This document shows positions 8,977 through 18,060 of a DNA stretch of 64,000 nucleotides, piece by piece (positions within the stretch are counted from its first letter, which is position 1; each line of letters starts with the position of its first letter). Location: the NCBI GenBank assembly GCA_002730555.1, contig PCAM01000004.1, forward strand, positions 59,701 to 123,700. Direction: 5' to 3'. The translations under genes and the position numbers were made by a program. The notes below the pieces were generated by a model. It worked only from the letters and a program-made list of their open reading frames with translations. It did no database searches and was not told where the DNA came from. This stretch comes from Chloroflexota bacterium. Its GTDB lineage: Bacteria; Chloroflexota; Dehalococcoidia; Lucifugimonadales; Lucifugimonadaceae.

Positions 8977-10226
8977 ACCATCAGGGTGACAGGGCTCTCC
9001 AGCAGTCGTCTTATCTCGCCGAGGAACACACCGCCCTCTGCGCCGTCCGTAACCCGGTGGTCGGCGGACAGGCTCGCCTTCATCATCTGGCGCACGACTA
9101 TCTCCCCGTCACGCACTACCGGTTGCAGCGAAACGGCGCCCACTGCGAGGATCGCCGATTGCGGCGGCACGATGATCGCCTGGAAGTTGTCGACGCCGAG
9201 CATGCCCATGTTGGATATCGAGAACGTGCCCGCCGTGTTCTCTTCCTGGGACAGGGTCCCGCCTTCGCCTCGCACACGGTTCGAGAGGCCCTTGGTGGCC
9301 GCAGAGATTTCAAGTAGGCTCATATTCTGCGTCCGCAGGATGGCGGGAACCATCAAACCGACTTCCAGAGCGATTGCGATGCCGATGTTGATGTCGGCGT
9401 GGCTGATGAGGTGGTCCTCGGCAAAGGTGGTGTTGAACTTCGGGTATTTGGCGATCGCCTTCACGCAGGCACGCACAATCATGTCATTGACACTGATCCG
9501 CGGACCCGCGTCTCCGATCTCCTCGTTCAACCCCTGGCGGAACGCCATCGCCTGCGTCATATCGATCGACAGGTCGATGTAGTAGTGCGGGTTCTCCGTT
9601 TTGCTGCGCACCGTCACACGGGCGATTGCCTGCCGCATGGATGAGAGCGGGATGTCTTCACCACTGAGCGTGGCCGCTTGGACTGGTGGAGAGGTGACGG
9701 CGGCGGGAGGTGGCGCGGCCGCTGCTGCCGGAGTCGCGGACAGGCCTTCGACATCAGTGCGCGTAATCCGGCCACCCGGGCCGGTTCCGGTGACCGTAGT
9801 CAGGTCGATACCACGCTCTCTGGCGATCGTGCGAGCTACGGGAGACGCCTTGATGCGGCCTGAGGCGACGGCGGGCTCCGGTGTCGCAACCGGCGCTACA
9901 GCCGGTGTGGCCTTCTCTGTTGTTGGTGCGAGTGTGGCTGGAGCGGGCGACGCGGGCGGCGCCCCGCCGTTCTCCGGCACATCATCATCGGCATCGCCCA
10001 AGTAGGCGATCAGATCACCGACCGGTACTTTGACACCCTCGCCGATGACGATTTTGCGCAACAGGCCTGAGCCGTACGCCTCCATCTCGACAACCGTCTT
10101 GTCCGTCTCGATCTCGGCGAGAATGTCCCCTCGGGACACCTCATCGCCCTCGGATTTCAGCCATTTGACGACGATGCCTTCTGTCATGTCGGCGCCCATA
10201 GCCGGCATTACGACTTCGGTAATCAA
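8973..10226 (-). CDS. pdhC: Dihydrolipoamide acetyltransferase, E2 of pyruvate dehydrogenase
   Basis: E2 core of a 2-oxo acid dehydrogenase complex, 417 aa. Residues 1-75 form one lipoyl domain with the lipoylated lysine in ETDKTVV. An Ala/Pro-rich linker, a peripheral-subunit-binding domain (about 125-160: KASPVARTIARERGIDL) and a second linker follow. The catalytic acetyltransferase domain fills the rest, with the active-site motif SADHRVTDGAEG near the end. The start is TTG 10226 with AAGGGG upstream. With E1-alpha and E1-beta directly upstream this is most likely pyruvate dehydrogenase; acetoin dehydrogenase is the alternative. No E3 (lipoamide dehydrogenase) is encoded here. Confidence 0.9.
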   Translation of the reverse strand: MITEVVMPAMGADMTEGIVVKWLKSEGDEVSRGDILAEIETDKTVVEMEAYGSGLLRKIVIGEGVKVPVGDLIAYLGDADDDVPENGGAPPASPAPATLAPTTEKATPAVAPVATPEPAVASGRIKASPVARTIARERGIDLTTVTGTGPGGRITRTDVEGLSATPAAAAAPPPAAVTSPPVQAATLSGEDIPLSSMRQAIARVTVRSKTENPHYYIDLSIDMTQAMAFRQGLNEEIGDAGPRISVNDMIVRACVKAIAKYPKFNTTFAEDHLISHADINIGIAIALEVGLMVPAILRTQNMSLLEISAATKGLSNRVRGEGGTLSQEENTAGTFSISNMGMLGVDNFQAIIVPPQSAILAVGAVSLQPVVRDGEIVVRQMMKASLSADHRVTDGAEGGVFLGEIRRLLESPVTLMV

Positions 10227-10281
10227 TCCGGGACCCCTTCCTGAAACTTAGGTGCGGGTATGTTGCGCATGCCAGTTGAGA

Positions 10282-11259
10282 TTAGAGACCGTAAGTCTTT
10301 TCGATCTCGTCAATTACCCATTGCGTCTGGGGGATCCCGAGTTGTTCAAGCGGGCGAGTGTAAGGGGCCGGAGCGTCCGCACCGCCAACGCGTGCGACAG
10401 GTCCGTCCAGGTAGTCAGAGTTCCGGTAGCCGATCTCGGCCGCGATCTCGGCGCCCAGGCCCGCGGTGCGCCAATTTTCATCCAGCACCAGCGCCCTGCC
10501 GGTCTTTTCGACGGACTCTATAACCGTGTCCATGTCGAGCGGTCGCAGCGTCCTGAGGTCTACAACTTCTGCGCTGACTCCGGTCTCGGCGAGCTTATCC
10601 GCCGCATCCAGCAGCGTGACGACGCCGTGCGCCCAGCCGACCAGGGTGATATCTGTTCCGGCGCGCTTCACGTCGGATTTGCCGATGGGTACGCGGAACT
10701 CATCGTCCGGCACCTCTCCGCGCATCCCGTAAAGCAGGGCATTCTCTGCGAACATGACCGGGTTGTCGTCTTCGATCGAACTCCTGAGAAGTCCAAGCGC
10801 ATCGTACGGCGATGAGGGGGTAACGACCTTCAGGCCGGGGACGGATGCGAACCAGTTCTCAAACGATTGCGAGTGCGTCGCTCCAAGCTGCACACCACCA
10901 CCGGTCGGCGCTCGCAGCACCATCGGCACTTTCACCTGCCCGCCGGACATGTACCGGATCTTGGCGGCCATATTGATGATCTGGTCCGATGCCACAAGCG
11001 AAAAGCTCATCGACATCAGCTCAACCACCGGTCTGAGTCCGGCAACGGCTGCGCCGACTCCTGCGCCGACAAACGCGGCCTCGGAAATCGGCGTGTCGCG
11101 AATACGATTCGGTCCGTACTTCGCAAGAAGTCCCTGGGTGACGGCGTACGCGCCATCGTACTTCCCGATGTCTTCACCCATAAGGAACACATCCGAGTCG
11201 GCGTCTAGGGCTTCCCTTAATCCCCTTTGGAGGGCCTGTCTGAACGTAATCTCAGTCAT
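10282..11259 (-). CDS. pdhB: Pyruvate dehydrogenase E1 component, beta subunit
   Basis: A protein of 325 aa matching the TPP-dependent E1-beta subunit: an N-terminal 'ITFRQALQRGLREAL' segment, the acidic FLMGEDIGKYDGAY region that forms part of the TPP site, then 'DTPISEAAFVGAGVGAA' and the C-terminal transketolase-like domain with 'VVDLRTLRPLD' and 'RVGGADAPAPY'. It sits between E1-alpha and E2 in the usual order, with short gaps, so the three are surely co-transcribed. The product pairs with E1-alpha to decarboxylate pyruvate and pass an acetyl group to the E2 lipoyl arm. Confidence 0.92.
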   Translation of the reverse strand: MTEITFRQALQRGLREALDADSDVFLMGEDIGKYDGAYAVTQGLLAKYGPNRIRDTPISEAAFVGAGVGAAVAGLRPVVELMSMSFSLVASDQIINMAAKIRYMSGGQVKVPMVLRAPTGGGVQLGATHSQSFENWFASVPGLKVVTPSSPYDALGLLRSSIEDDNPVMFAENALLYGMRGEVPDDEFRVPIGKSDVKRAGTDITLVGWAHGVVTLLDAADKLAETGVSAEVVDLRTLRPLDMDTVIESVEKTGRALVLDENWRTAGLGAEIAAEIGYRNSDYLDGPVARVGGADAPAPYTRPLEQLGIPQTQWVIDEIEKTYGL

Positions 11260-11307
11260 GCATGGTTCCCGCCGTTCCTGTTCTGGTTTTCGGCTTGAAC
11301 GGTGTCG

Positions 11308-12354
11308 TTAAGCGTAAATATCGGTGAAAAGTTCTTCTTCCGGCGGGAACAGGCTGCCCTCGGCAAACTTGACGGCCTCCGCCACCTGGGCGTCGACGCT
11401 GGACTTGATCTCGTCCAGCTCGGCTTCGGAAATCAGATCCTGTTCGAGCAGTTGTTGCGGGAAAGTCGTGATCGGGTCACGTTCTTCCCAGGCTATTGTC
11501 TCGGAATTGTCCCGGTACTTGACCGGGTCTGCCATCGAGTGGCCCTGAAAACGGAATGTCTTAGCCTCTATAAACGCCGGGCCGTTTCCCGCACGGATGC
11601 TCTCAAGCGCAACCGTCGTCGCTTCCTGCACGGCGATCACGTCCATCCCGTCGACGACCGCCGCCTGTTCGATTCCGTACGTTGCTGCACCCGGGTAGAA
11701 GTCTTCGCCACCCGCCCGAACACGGTCGAAACGTGAGCCCATGCCGTACAGGTTGTTCTCAAGAAAAAACAGCATCGGCAGATTCCATACTGACGCCAGG
11801 TTCATCACCTCGTGGTAGGTACCCTGGTTGGTGGAGCCGTCGCCGAAAAACACGATGCAAACACCGTCCGTCTTCCGGTACTGATGCGAAAGCGCGAGGC
11901 CCGCAGCGAGCGGAAACTGCCCGCCGACGATGGCGTGTCCCCCGATGAAACCCTTTTCGGCGTCAAACAGGTGCATCGATCCGCCCTTGCCCTTGCTCAG
12001 GCCTCCGATGCGGCCAAACAACTCGGCCATGGTTTTGTTCGGGTCGACGCCCCGGGCCAGGGCGTGGCCGTGGTCGCGATAGTGGGTGACGATGTAGTCG
12101 CCGGGCCGGAGCTGGGAGATTGCTCCGACGGCGATCGCTTCCTCTCCAATGTAGAGGTGGAGGAACCCGCGTATCTGGCCGCGGGTATACATCTCCCCGC
12201 ACACCTCTTCAAATTGACGAATCAGGTACATCTGCCGATACAAATCGGTCAGTTCCTGCTTCCGTGCCTCTCCCTCCGATTCGGTTTCGGAAGAAGCCAT
12301 TTCCTTACTTTGAATAATCTTTCGACCTCCCAGTCGGGAACCTGTCTGGTCCAC
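11308..12354 (-). CDS. pdhA: Pyruvate dehydrogenase E1 component, alpha subunit
   Basis: A protein of up to 348 aa with the E1-alpha pattern: MYLIRQFEEVCGEMY near the start, a GDYIVTHYRDHGHALARG segment, and the TPP-magnesium motif beginning GDGSTNQGTYHE and ending LENN. A phosphorylation-loop-like region 'FRFQGHSMADPVKYR' follows. The start is uncertain: GTG 12354 gives the longest product, while ATG 12300 gives a protein beginning MASSETESEG; both have weak ribosome sites. First gene of the pdhABC block; folD lies about 155 bases upstream on the same strand. Confidence 0.9.
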   Translation of the reverse strand: MDQTGSRLGGRKIIQSKEMASSETESEGEARKQELTDLYRQMYLIRQFEEVCGEMYTRGQIRGFLHLYIGEEAIAVGAISQLRPGDYIVTHYRDHGHALARGVDPNKTMAELFGRIGGLSKGKGGSMHLFDAEKGFIGGHAIVGGQFPLAAGLALSHQYRKTDGVCIVFFGDGSTNQGTYHEVMNLASVWNLPMLFFLENNLYGMGSRFDRVRAGGEDFYPGAATYGIEQAAVVDGMDVIAVQEATTVALESIRAGNGPAFIEAKTFRFQGHSMADPVKYRDNSETIAWEERDPITTFPQQLLEQDLISEAELDEIKSSVDAQVAEAVKFAEGSLFPPEEELFTDIYA

Positions 12355-12508
12355 TGACTCCGGTGAACAAGCGGGCTAACGTCGAATTTTGCCAGCTCGG
12401 TCAATACTCCCCATTTTTCAGCGGCTCGCGGCGGCGGTTATCTTACTATACGACCCCGAAGAGACCGAACGGTTTCATACTGCGATTCAATCAGCCACCA
12501 GGTGACAT

Positions 12509-13465
12509 TCACCCGTCCCATTGATGGGAACCGCCGGAGGCGGCAAGACGAGCCGCCTGCATGACGTTCTTCAGTAGCATGGCGATCGTCATGGGGCCTA
12601 CACCGCCCGGGACCGGGGTGCGCAGCGAGGCCACGTCCCGGACGTCCAATTCCATATCCCCAGCGAGCCTCCACCCGCGCTCCCGGGACTGATCATCGAC
12701 TCGCACCGTCCCGACGTCTATCACCACGGCTCCGGGTTTGACCATGTCTTTCGTGATCAGTTCCGGCACGCCCATCGCGGCGACCAGGATATCCGCCTGC
12801 CTGGTGAACGATCCAAGGTCTTTCGTCCGCGAGTGGCACACGGTCACGGTCGCGTCGCCGCCTTCCCCGCGTTTCAGGAGCAACGCGGCCAGCGGGCGCC
12901 CTACGATATTGCTCCGCCCGCAGATCACCACGTGTTTCCCGCTGGTATCGACACCCTCCTCAGCCAGGAGTCTCAGGATTCCGCTCGGCGTCGCCGGGCT
13001 AAGCCGCGGAGTGCCCCCGAGCAGCAATCCCATGTTGAACGGATGTATGCCGTCTACGTCTTTATCCGGGTCGATGGAGTGCATGACCGTATCGACATCG
13101 ATGTGACCGGGTACCGGTAACTGCACGAGGAAACCTGTAATCCTGTCGTCGGCGTTCAGCTCCCTGACCACCTCCATCAGTTCTTCCTGGCTGGCGTCTC
13201 TCGGAAGTTTCCGCGTCTCGGAGTACATCCCGACTTCGATCGTGGCCGTCTCTTTGCCACGTACATAAGTTGCTGAGGCCGGATCGTCTCCCACCAGCAC
13301 CACGGCCAATCCCGGTTGGGGATTTCCGGCGGCGATCCAGTTCTTGACATCGGCCGCAACCTCGCTGCGGACCTTTTCGGCAACGGCTTTCCCGTCGATT
13401 CGTTTGGCGCGAATGGGAGCCCTCCTCTCGGACCTGTGAATAAGTTGTTCCCGGGCGTACCGCAC
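12509..13465 (-). CDS. folD: Bifunctional methylene-THF dehydrogenase/methenyl-THF cyclohydrolase
   Basis: FolD interconverts methylene-, methenyl- and formyl-tetrahydrofolate. Visible signatures are the catalytic YVRGK (Tyr and Lys), GFLVQLPVPGH, the DPDKDVDGIHPFN motif, the dinucleotide-binding CGRSNIVGRPLAALLL and PGGVGPMT near the C-terminus. The reading frame gives 318 aa against about 285-300 for the family, so the first 15-20 residues before AKRIDGKAVAEK may be untranslated. Head of the minus-strand group with the PDH genes and the ThyX-like gene. Divergent from acpS across 276 bases in which I see no gene. Confidence 0.93.
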   Translation of the reverse strand: MRYAREQLIHRSERRAPIRAKRIDGKAVAEKVRSEVAADVKNWIAAGNPQPGLAVVLVGDDPASATYVRGKETATIEVGMYSETRKLPRDASQEELMEVVRELNADDRITGFLVQLPVPGHIDVDTVMHSIDPDKDVDGIHPFNMGLLLGGTPRLSPATPSGILRLLAEEGVDTSGKHVVICGRSNIVGRPLAALLLKRGEGGDATVTVCHSRTKDLGSFTRQADILVAAMGVPELITKDMVKPGAVVIDVGTVRVDDQSRERGWRLAGDMELDVRDVASLRTPVPGGVGPMTIAMLLKNVMQAARLAASGGSHQWDG

Positions 13466-13741
13466 AGCCGGGAATCGCGATCAAACGAACGTAAGCTACC
13501 ACTGGAAGATTAGCACCGGTCGTGTCCATATGAGCGATACGACGCCTGAATAATTGGAGTTAAGTGGAGCCCCCCGTGGGCCGGACCGCCGGGCCACATA
13601 TAATTCGCCGGTCGCCCCGCCGATAACTCCGGGTAATACGCGACGGCAAACGGGCGGTTTGGCGGCGAGATTTCGTATCGTCCCCCGGGGATACAGGGAA
13701 CACCAGGAACACGAAGACCGGCCAGAACTGGGAGAAAAACG

Positions 13742-14158
13742 TTGTACGTCGGCGTAGACATAATCGAGATCGAGCGGATCGGACTGACGTTCTCCCGCTA
13801 CCCGAAAAGGTTCCTTGAGAAGATCTACACGCCCGAGGAGCAAGCGTATTGTCGGGGTCGCGCGCAGCAGCTCGCCAGCAGGTTTGCCGCGAAAGAGGCG
13901 GTGATGAAGGCGCTGGGGACCGGGGTGCGCGGGGTGAGCTGGCGTGACATCGAAGTCCAGCGCAAGCGCGGACACGCCCCTGAGATCGTGTTGCATCACC
14001 GAGCGAAGGCGCGGGCGGAGAAGATGGGAATCGTACGCATAGCCATCAGCCTGTCCCACTCCCGTGAGTTCGCCGTGGCCAGCGTCGTGGCTGAAACCGC
14101 CGGTATGCCCGACGCACCCAGCATTTCTGGTGATAAGGGAAGGTGGCTGCCGCAGTGA
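13742..14158 (+). CDS. acpS: Holo-[acyl-carrier-protein] synthase
   Basis: A protein of 138 aa that transfers 4'-phosphopantetheine from CoA to acyl carrier protein. It begins with the metal-binding GVDIIEIERI and carries the second signature RFAAKEAVMKALGTG, with acidic and lysine residues in the usual places. Known AcpS proteins are about 120-130 aa. The start is TTG 13742 with GGGAGA upstream. Its end overlaps the next gene, nnrDE, and it begins a plus-strand run of CoA-related genes. Confidence 0.92.
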   Translation: MYVGVDIIEIERIGLTFSRYPKRFLEKIYTPEEQAYCRGRAQQLASRFAAKEAVMKALGTGVRGVSWRDIEVQRKRGHAPEIVLHHRAKARAEKMGIVRIAISLSHSREFAVASVVAETAGMPDAPSISGDKGRWLPQ

Positions 14159-15687
14159 AGATAGTTACGACCCAGCAGATGCGGGATCTTGAAAGCGCGT
14201 CGGTGCGTGCGGGTGTCTCGCTGGACGCACTGATGGAGAACGCCGGTTTGGCAATAGCGGAGGCGTTGCGGGACCGGCTGCCATCCCCGGGCAGCGGCCC
14301 AGCGCTGGTGCTCGTCGGGCCGGGAAACAACGGAGGAGACGGGCTCGTCGCCGCACGTCATCTCGCCGAAAGGGGCGTGGCCGTAATCGCCTACCTCTTC
14401 ACGTCTCGTGGAGCCGAAGACGAGAAACGCGACCTCGCCGTCGCGGCGGGCGTTGAGTTGGTTCAAGCGTTTGAAGACGATGACCACTCAAAGCTGGTTG
14501 CGGCGGTATCCGGGGCCACGGTCATCCTTGACGCCGTTTTGGGAACGGGGCGCGCCCGACCCATCGAGCCGCCGTTGTCGGATCTGCTGCGTGTCGTCAG
14601 GGACATCTCACACGCTCCTATCGTGGCGGTGGATATCGCCACCGGGATGGCGCCCGATACCGGGCATATGGACGCCAACGGACTGGAGGCCAGTGAAACC
14701 CTGGTCCTCGGTCGCCCGAAGATCGGTCACTTTCTGGATCCGAACGGCGCAGCGTGGAGATGCCTGGACATCGGCATTCCGGAGGGTGTCGATGGCGCGA
14801 TCCAGACGGAACTCATGACCGCCGACTCTATCGGGAAGATCATTCCACAACGCTCAGCCCGTTCAAACAAAGGCACGTTTGGATGTTCGCTCATCGTCGC
14901 CGGTTCCGAGAATTACGTCGGCGCCGCCTATCTATCCAGTGCGGCCGCCGGGCGGGCCGGCGCAGGTCTAGTCACCCTGGCGCTGCCTGACACGATTTAC
15001 CCCCTGATAGCGACGCGCCTTTCAGAGGCCACCTACATTCCGCTCGTGGAGCACGGCCGCAACGTGATCGATTCTGGGTTCGCCGCGGTCCAGGTAACCG
15101 ACGCATCGCGAGCGGCGACATCGATGCTTGTCGGCCCCGGCCTTGGCCAGACACCGTCCGCCATCGAATTTGCCCGCTCGGTGCTGCTGGACCGCAGGGA
15201 AGGCCCTCGTCTGGTTATCGATGCAGACGCCCTCAACTCCCTCGCCTCGGTCGAGGACTGGCAGAGGAGGGTCCGGGGCCCGGCAATCCTCACGCCCCAT
15301 CCGGGCGAGATGGCCCGTCTGCGCGGATCAAGGGTCGAGGATGTGGAGCGTGACCGAGTGCATACCGCCCAGATGGCGGCCGAGACCTGGCGCCACATGG
15401 TCGTGCTCAAGGGTGCCTGCACCGTCGTGGCACACCCGGACGGACGAACGGCGATCAGCCCCTGGGTCAACCCGGGCATGGCAACCGGTGGCACGGGAGA
15501 CGTGCTTTCCGGATTGATCGTCGGGTTCCTCGCCCAGAACATGGACCCATTCGATGCAGCGGCACTCGGGGTGTACGTCCACGGGCTGGCCGGCGAAATC
15601 GCGAAGCGCTCCATCGGAGAGGTGGCGCTGGTGGCCGGGGACGTCCTGGAATCGCTACCGGCGGCGCTCAATCAGCTATCGAACTGA
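14155..15687 (+). CDS. nnrD: Bifunctional NAD(P)HX epimerase and ADP-dependent dehydratase
   Basis: A repair enzyme for hydrated NADH and NADPH. The N-terminal YjeF domain (about residues 1-210) holds the epimerase motif GPGNNGGDGLVAARHL. The C-terminal ribokinase-like domain holds TPHPGEMARL, a VVLKGACTVV strand and the nucleotide loop GGTGDVLSGLIVGFL. Total length (about 510 aa) is normal for the fused NnrE-NnrD form. I prefer GTG 14155, which overlaps the acpS stop by four bases; GTG 14143 in the same frame is possible. The acpS-nnrD neighbourhood is common in bacteria. Confidence 0.92.
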   Translation: MKIVTTQQMRDLESASVRAGVSLDALMENAGLAIAEALRDRLPSPGSGPALVLVGPGNNGGDGLVAARHLAERGVAVIAYLFTSRGAEDEKRDLAVAAGVELVQAFEDDDHSKLVAAVSGATVILDAVLGTGRARPIEPPLSDLLRVVRDISHAPIVAVDIATGMAPDTGHMDANGLEASETLVLGRPKIGHFLDPNGAAWRCLDIGIPEGVDGAIQTELMTADSIGKIIPQRSARSNKGTFGCSLIVAGSENYVGAAYLSSAAAGRAGAGLVTLALPDTIYPLIATRLSEATYIPLVEHGRNVIDSGFAAVQVTDASRAATSMLVGPGLGQTPSAIEFARSVLLDRREGPRLVIDADALNSLASVEDWQRRVRGPAILTPHPGEMARLRGSRVEDVERDRVHTAQMAAETWRHMVVLKGACTVVAHPDGRTAISPWVNPGMATGGTGDVLSGLIVGFLAQNMDPFDAAALGVYVHGLAGEIAKRSIGEVALVAGDVLESLPAALNQLSN

Positions 15688-15727
15688 AGGCGAGTAACCC
15701 CGCCAGCACTGATATCATCGGGAAGTC

Positions 15728-16516
15728 GTGGAGAAACTGCTCGCCGTCGACGTCGGCAACTCAAACGTCACTATAGGCGCTTTTGAAAGCGAACGGCTTT
15801 TGGCAACATGGCGGTTCGCCACCGACGCACGCCGGACTGCGGACGAACACAACCTGCTGCTTCAGGGAATGCTGCGCTCCAAAGGCGTGGATCCGTCTGA
15901 TTTTCCGTATTCCGTGATGTGCTCCGTGGTGCCACCCCTCACGGGCGCCGTCGAGACCGCCTTGGCTGACATGCTGGGGGTGACGCCGATGGTCGTCGGC
16001 CCCGGCACGCGCACGGGCATCAAGGTCAACTACAATCGGCCGCAGGATGTCGGTACAGACCGCATCGCCGACGCCGTGGCCGCCTACCGACTGTACGGCG
16101 GCCCCTGCATCATCGTGGATATTGGCACGGCGACCGTGTTCGACGCCATCAGCAGCGACGCCGAATACCTGGGTGGCGCTATTGCCCCGGGTATGACACT
16201 GGCCGCTGAGGCTCTTTACAGGGGCACCTCTCAGTTGCGGCGAGTCGATCTCCAGGCGCCTGAGAAGGCCATCGGCCGCAACACGACGGACGCCATGCGC
16301 TCCGGGCTCGTGTACGGGTACGTGGGGCTTGTCGAGGGCATGGTGAAACGATTCGCCGCCGAATTGAGCCCGGACGACCCATCTGTCTGCCGAGTTGTCG
16401 GCACCGGCGGGGCTGCACGGGTTATGGCCGCGCAATCCGACGTACTCCAGGAAGTGAACGAAGACCTGACGCTTATCGGCCTTCGCATGCTCCACGAGCT
16501 GAACAGCGGAGAATAG
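15728..16516 (+). CDS. coaX: Type III pantothenate kinase
   Basis: CoaX phosphorylates pantothenate, the first step of CoA synthesis. The 262-aa protein shows the ASKHA-fold phosphate motifs: DVGNSNVTIGAF at the start, VGTDRIADAVAAY in the middle, DIGTATVFDAI, and GGAIAPGMTLAAEAL. A GTGGAARV motif occurs near the end. The start is GTG 15728. It stands directly before coaBC, so two steps of the CoA pathway are encoded together. Confidence 0.93.
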   Translation: MEKLLAVDVGNSNVTIGAFESERLLATWRFATDARRTADEHNLLLQGMLRSKGVDPSDFPYSVMCSVVPPLTGAVETALADMLGVTPMVVGPGTRTGIKVNYNRPQDVGTDRIADAVAAYRLYGGPCIIVDIGTATVFDAISSDAEYLGGAIAPGMTLAAEALYRGTSQLRRVDLQAPEKAIGRNTTDAMRSGLVYGYVGLVEGMVKRFAAELSPDDPSVCRVVGTGGAARVMAAQSDVLQEVNEDLTLIGLRMLHELNSGE

Positions 16517-16518
16517 CG

Positions 16519-17718
16519 ATGGCGACAATCCTGAACGGTAAGTCGATCGTCCTCGGTGTCACCGGGAGTATCGCCGCGTTCAAGGCCGCGGACCTGGCGA
16601 GCAAACTAACGCAGGCTGGCGCTCTCGTCGATATCGTACTGACACGCTCTGCGGGAGAGTTCGTCGGCGTTGCCACCTTTGCGGGACTGACGCACAGGCC
16701 TGTCTCGACCGGGCTGTTTGAGTCGAATTCCGAACTCGGGATCGACCACGTCGCCCTGGCACGTCGGGCCGACCTCATTTTGATCGCGCCCGCAACGGCG
16801 AACGTCCTGGCGAAACTCGCTCACGGGATAACCGACGATGTCCTGACGGCAACGGTTCTCGCCAGGTCGCAGCCACTGGTTGTCGCTCCAGCGATGGATG
16901 CCGACATGTACGAAAACCCGGCGACGCAGGCAAATGTGAAGACTCTGATATCGCGTGGCGTCCACTTCATCGGCCCAGAGTCGGGGCGGCTGGCGTCGGG
17001 TCTTGTCGGCAATGGCCGCATGACGGAGGTCCCGGAAATCATCGGCCACGTCCGTGCGATTCTGGGTCGGAGCGGCGATCTTGCTGATCGGCAGGTGGTC
17101 GTCTCTGCCGGTGGTACAGAAGAGGCGATCGATCCGGTGCGGGTGCTCACCAATCGTTCGACCGGGAAGATGGGATACGCCATCGCAGAAGCGGCCCGAG
17201 ATCGCGGGGCCAAGGTCACGCTCATCACGGCGCCCACATACCTGCCCATCCCGGTGGGGGTGAATCTTGTGGCGGTTGGCTCGGCCATCGAGATGCAGAA
17301 AGCAGTTCGGAACGCGTGTCTTGAATCAGACCTGCTGGTGATGGCGGCGGCGGTCAGCGACTACCGCCCATCCGACCCGTCCGATAACAAGATCAAAAAG
17401 ACCGGCGATGACGGACTCAGCATCGATCTCTCCCAGAACCCGGACATCATCGCCGGGATCAGCGGAGAACGGTTGGTCAAAGTGGCTTTCGCCGCCGAGA
17501 CCAACGACGTGATCGAGAACGCAGACGCCAAGCTGCTGTCGAAGGGCGTGGACATGGTGGTGGCGAACGACGTGTCGGCCGCCGATTCCGGGTTCGGCAC
17601 GGACACCAACGCCGTGACCTTCGTACGCCCGGGGCGCGAGCCGGAAACGATGCCGCTCATGGACAAATTCGATGTCGGCAACGCGCTGCTGGACCGCGCG
17701 CTGCCATTACTTAAATAA
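16519..17718 (+). CDS. coaBC: Phosphopantothenoylcysteine decarboxylase/phosphopantothenate-cysteine ligase
   Basis: A bifunctional CoA-pathway flavoprotein of 399 aa. The N-terminal decarboxylase half shows GVTGSIAAFKAADLASKL, the active-site DHVALARRADLILIAPATAN and PAMDADMYENPATQ. The C-terminal ligase half has GGTEEAIDPVRVLTNRSTGKMG and KIKK. The loop usually written ACGxxGxGRM reads here ASGLVGNGRM, so a serine stands where many family members have the catalytic cysteine. Some actinobacterial CoaBC proteins also lack that cysteine, so this is odd but not disqualifying. Two bases separate it from coaX. Confidence 0.93.
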   Translation: MATILNGKSIVLGVTGSIAAFKAADLASKLTQAGALVDIVLTRSAGEFVGVATFAGLTHRPVSTGLFESNSELGIDHVALARRADLILIAPATANVLAKLAHGITDDVLTATVLARSQPLVVAPAMDADMYENPATQANVKTLISRGVHFIGPESGRLASGLVGNGRMTEVPEIIGHVRAILGRSGDLADRQVVVSAGGTEEAIDPVRVLTNRSTGKMGYAIAEAARDRGAKVTLITAPTYLPIPVGVNLVAVGSAIEMQKAVRNACLESDLLVMAAAVSDYRPSDPSDNKIKKTGDDGLSIDLSQNPDIIAGISGERLVKVAFAAETNDVIENADAKLLSKGVDMVVANDVSAADSGFGTDTNAVTFVRPGREPETMPLMDKFDVGNALLDRALPLLK

Positions 17719-17751
17719 CCCAACGACGTAACGGGGCAGGAGTTCAAGCAC

Positions 17752-18018
17752 ATGCGCATGTACTGGAAGGAGCACCCGAAGGGGCTCGACCTGGCCCTCC
17801 TCACCGATCAGGGTGAGGAGGTGAATCTGGGCGGCGTCCGTTCGTTGAAACGCGGCATCCAGGCGATCGCCGCCACGCGCGGATACGACCCGGGGCGCGC
17901 CGTGAAGGGCCTGGGTTCGCTCGATGAAGGCAAAGAATTCGTGCTCCAATTTCAGCCGTGGCGAGAGTTTGTCCGTGAAGATCTGGTCGTAGAAGACGAG
18001 GTCGTGAAAGCGAAGTAA
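17752..18018 (+). CDS. Small conserved-looking protein of unknown function
   Basis: A protein of 88 aa starting MRMYWKEHPKG. It has no signal, membrane segment or cysteine. It is charged, with a 'GKEFVLQFQPWREFV' segment and an acidic/basic C-terminus VEDEVVKAK. I do not recognise a family. It fits between coaBC (33 bases before) and kbl (42 bases after) on the same strand, with AGGAG before the start, so it is probably a real gene of the same operon. Confidence 0.6.
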   Translation: MRMYWKEHPKGLDLALLTDQGEEVNLGGVRSLKRGIQAIAATRGYDPGRAVKGLGSLDEGKEFVLQFQPWREFVREDLVVEDEVVKAK

Positions 18019-18060
18019 CGTTTCTAAATAACACCCCCGAATGAGGGCAGGAAGGCGCAA

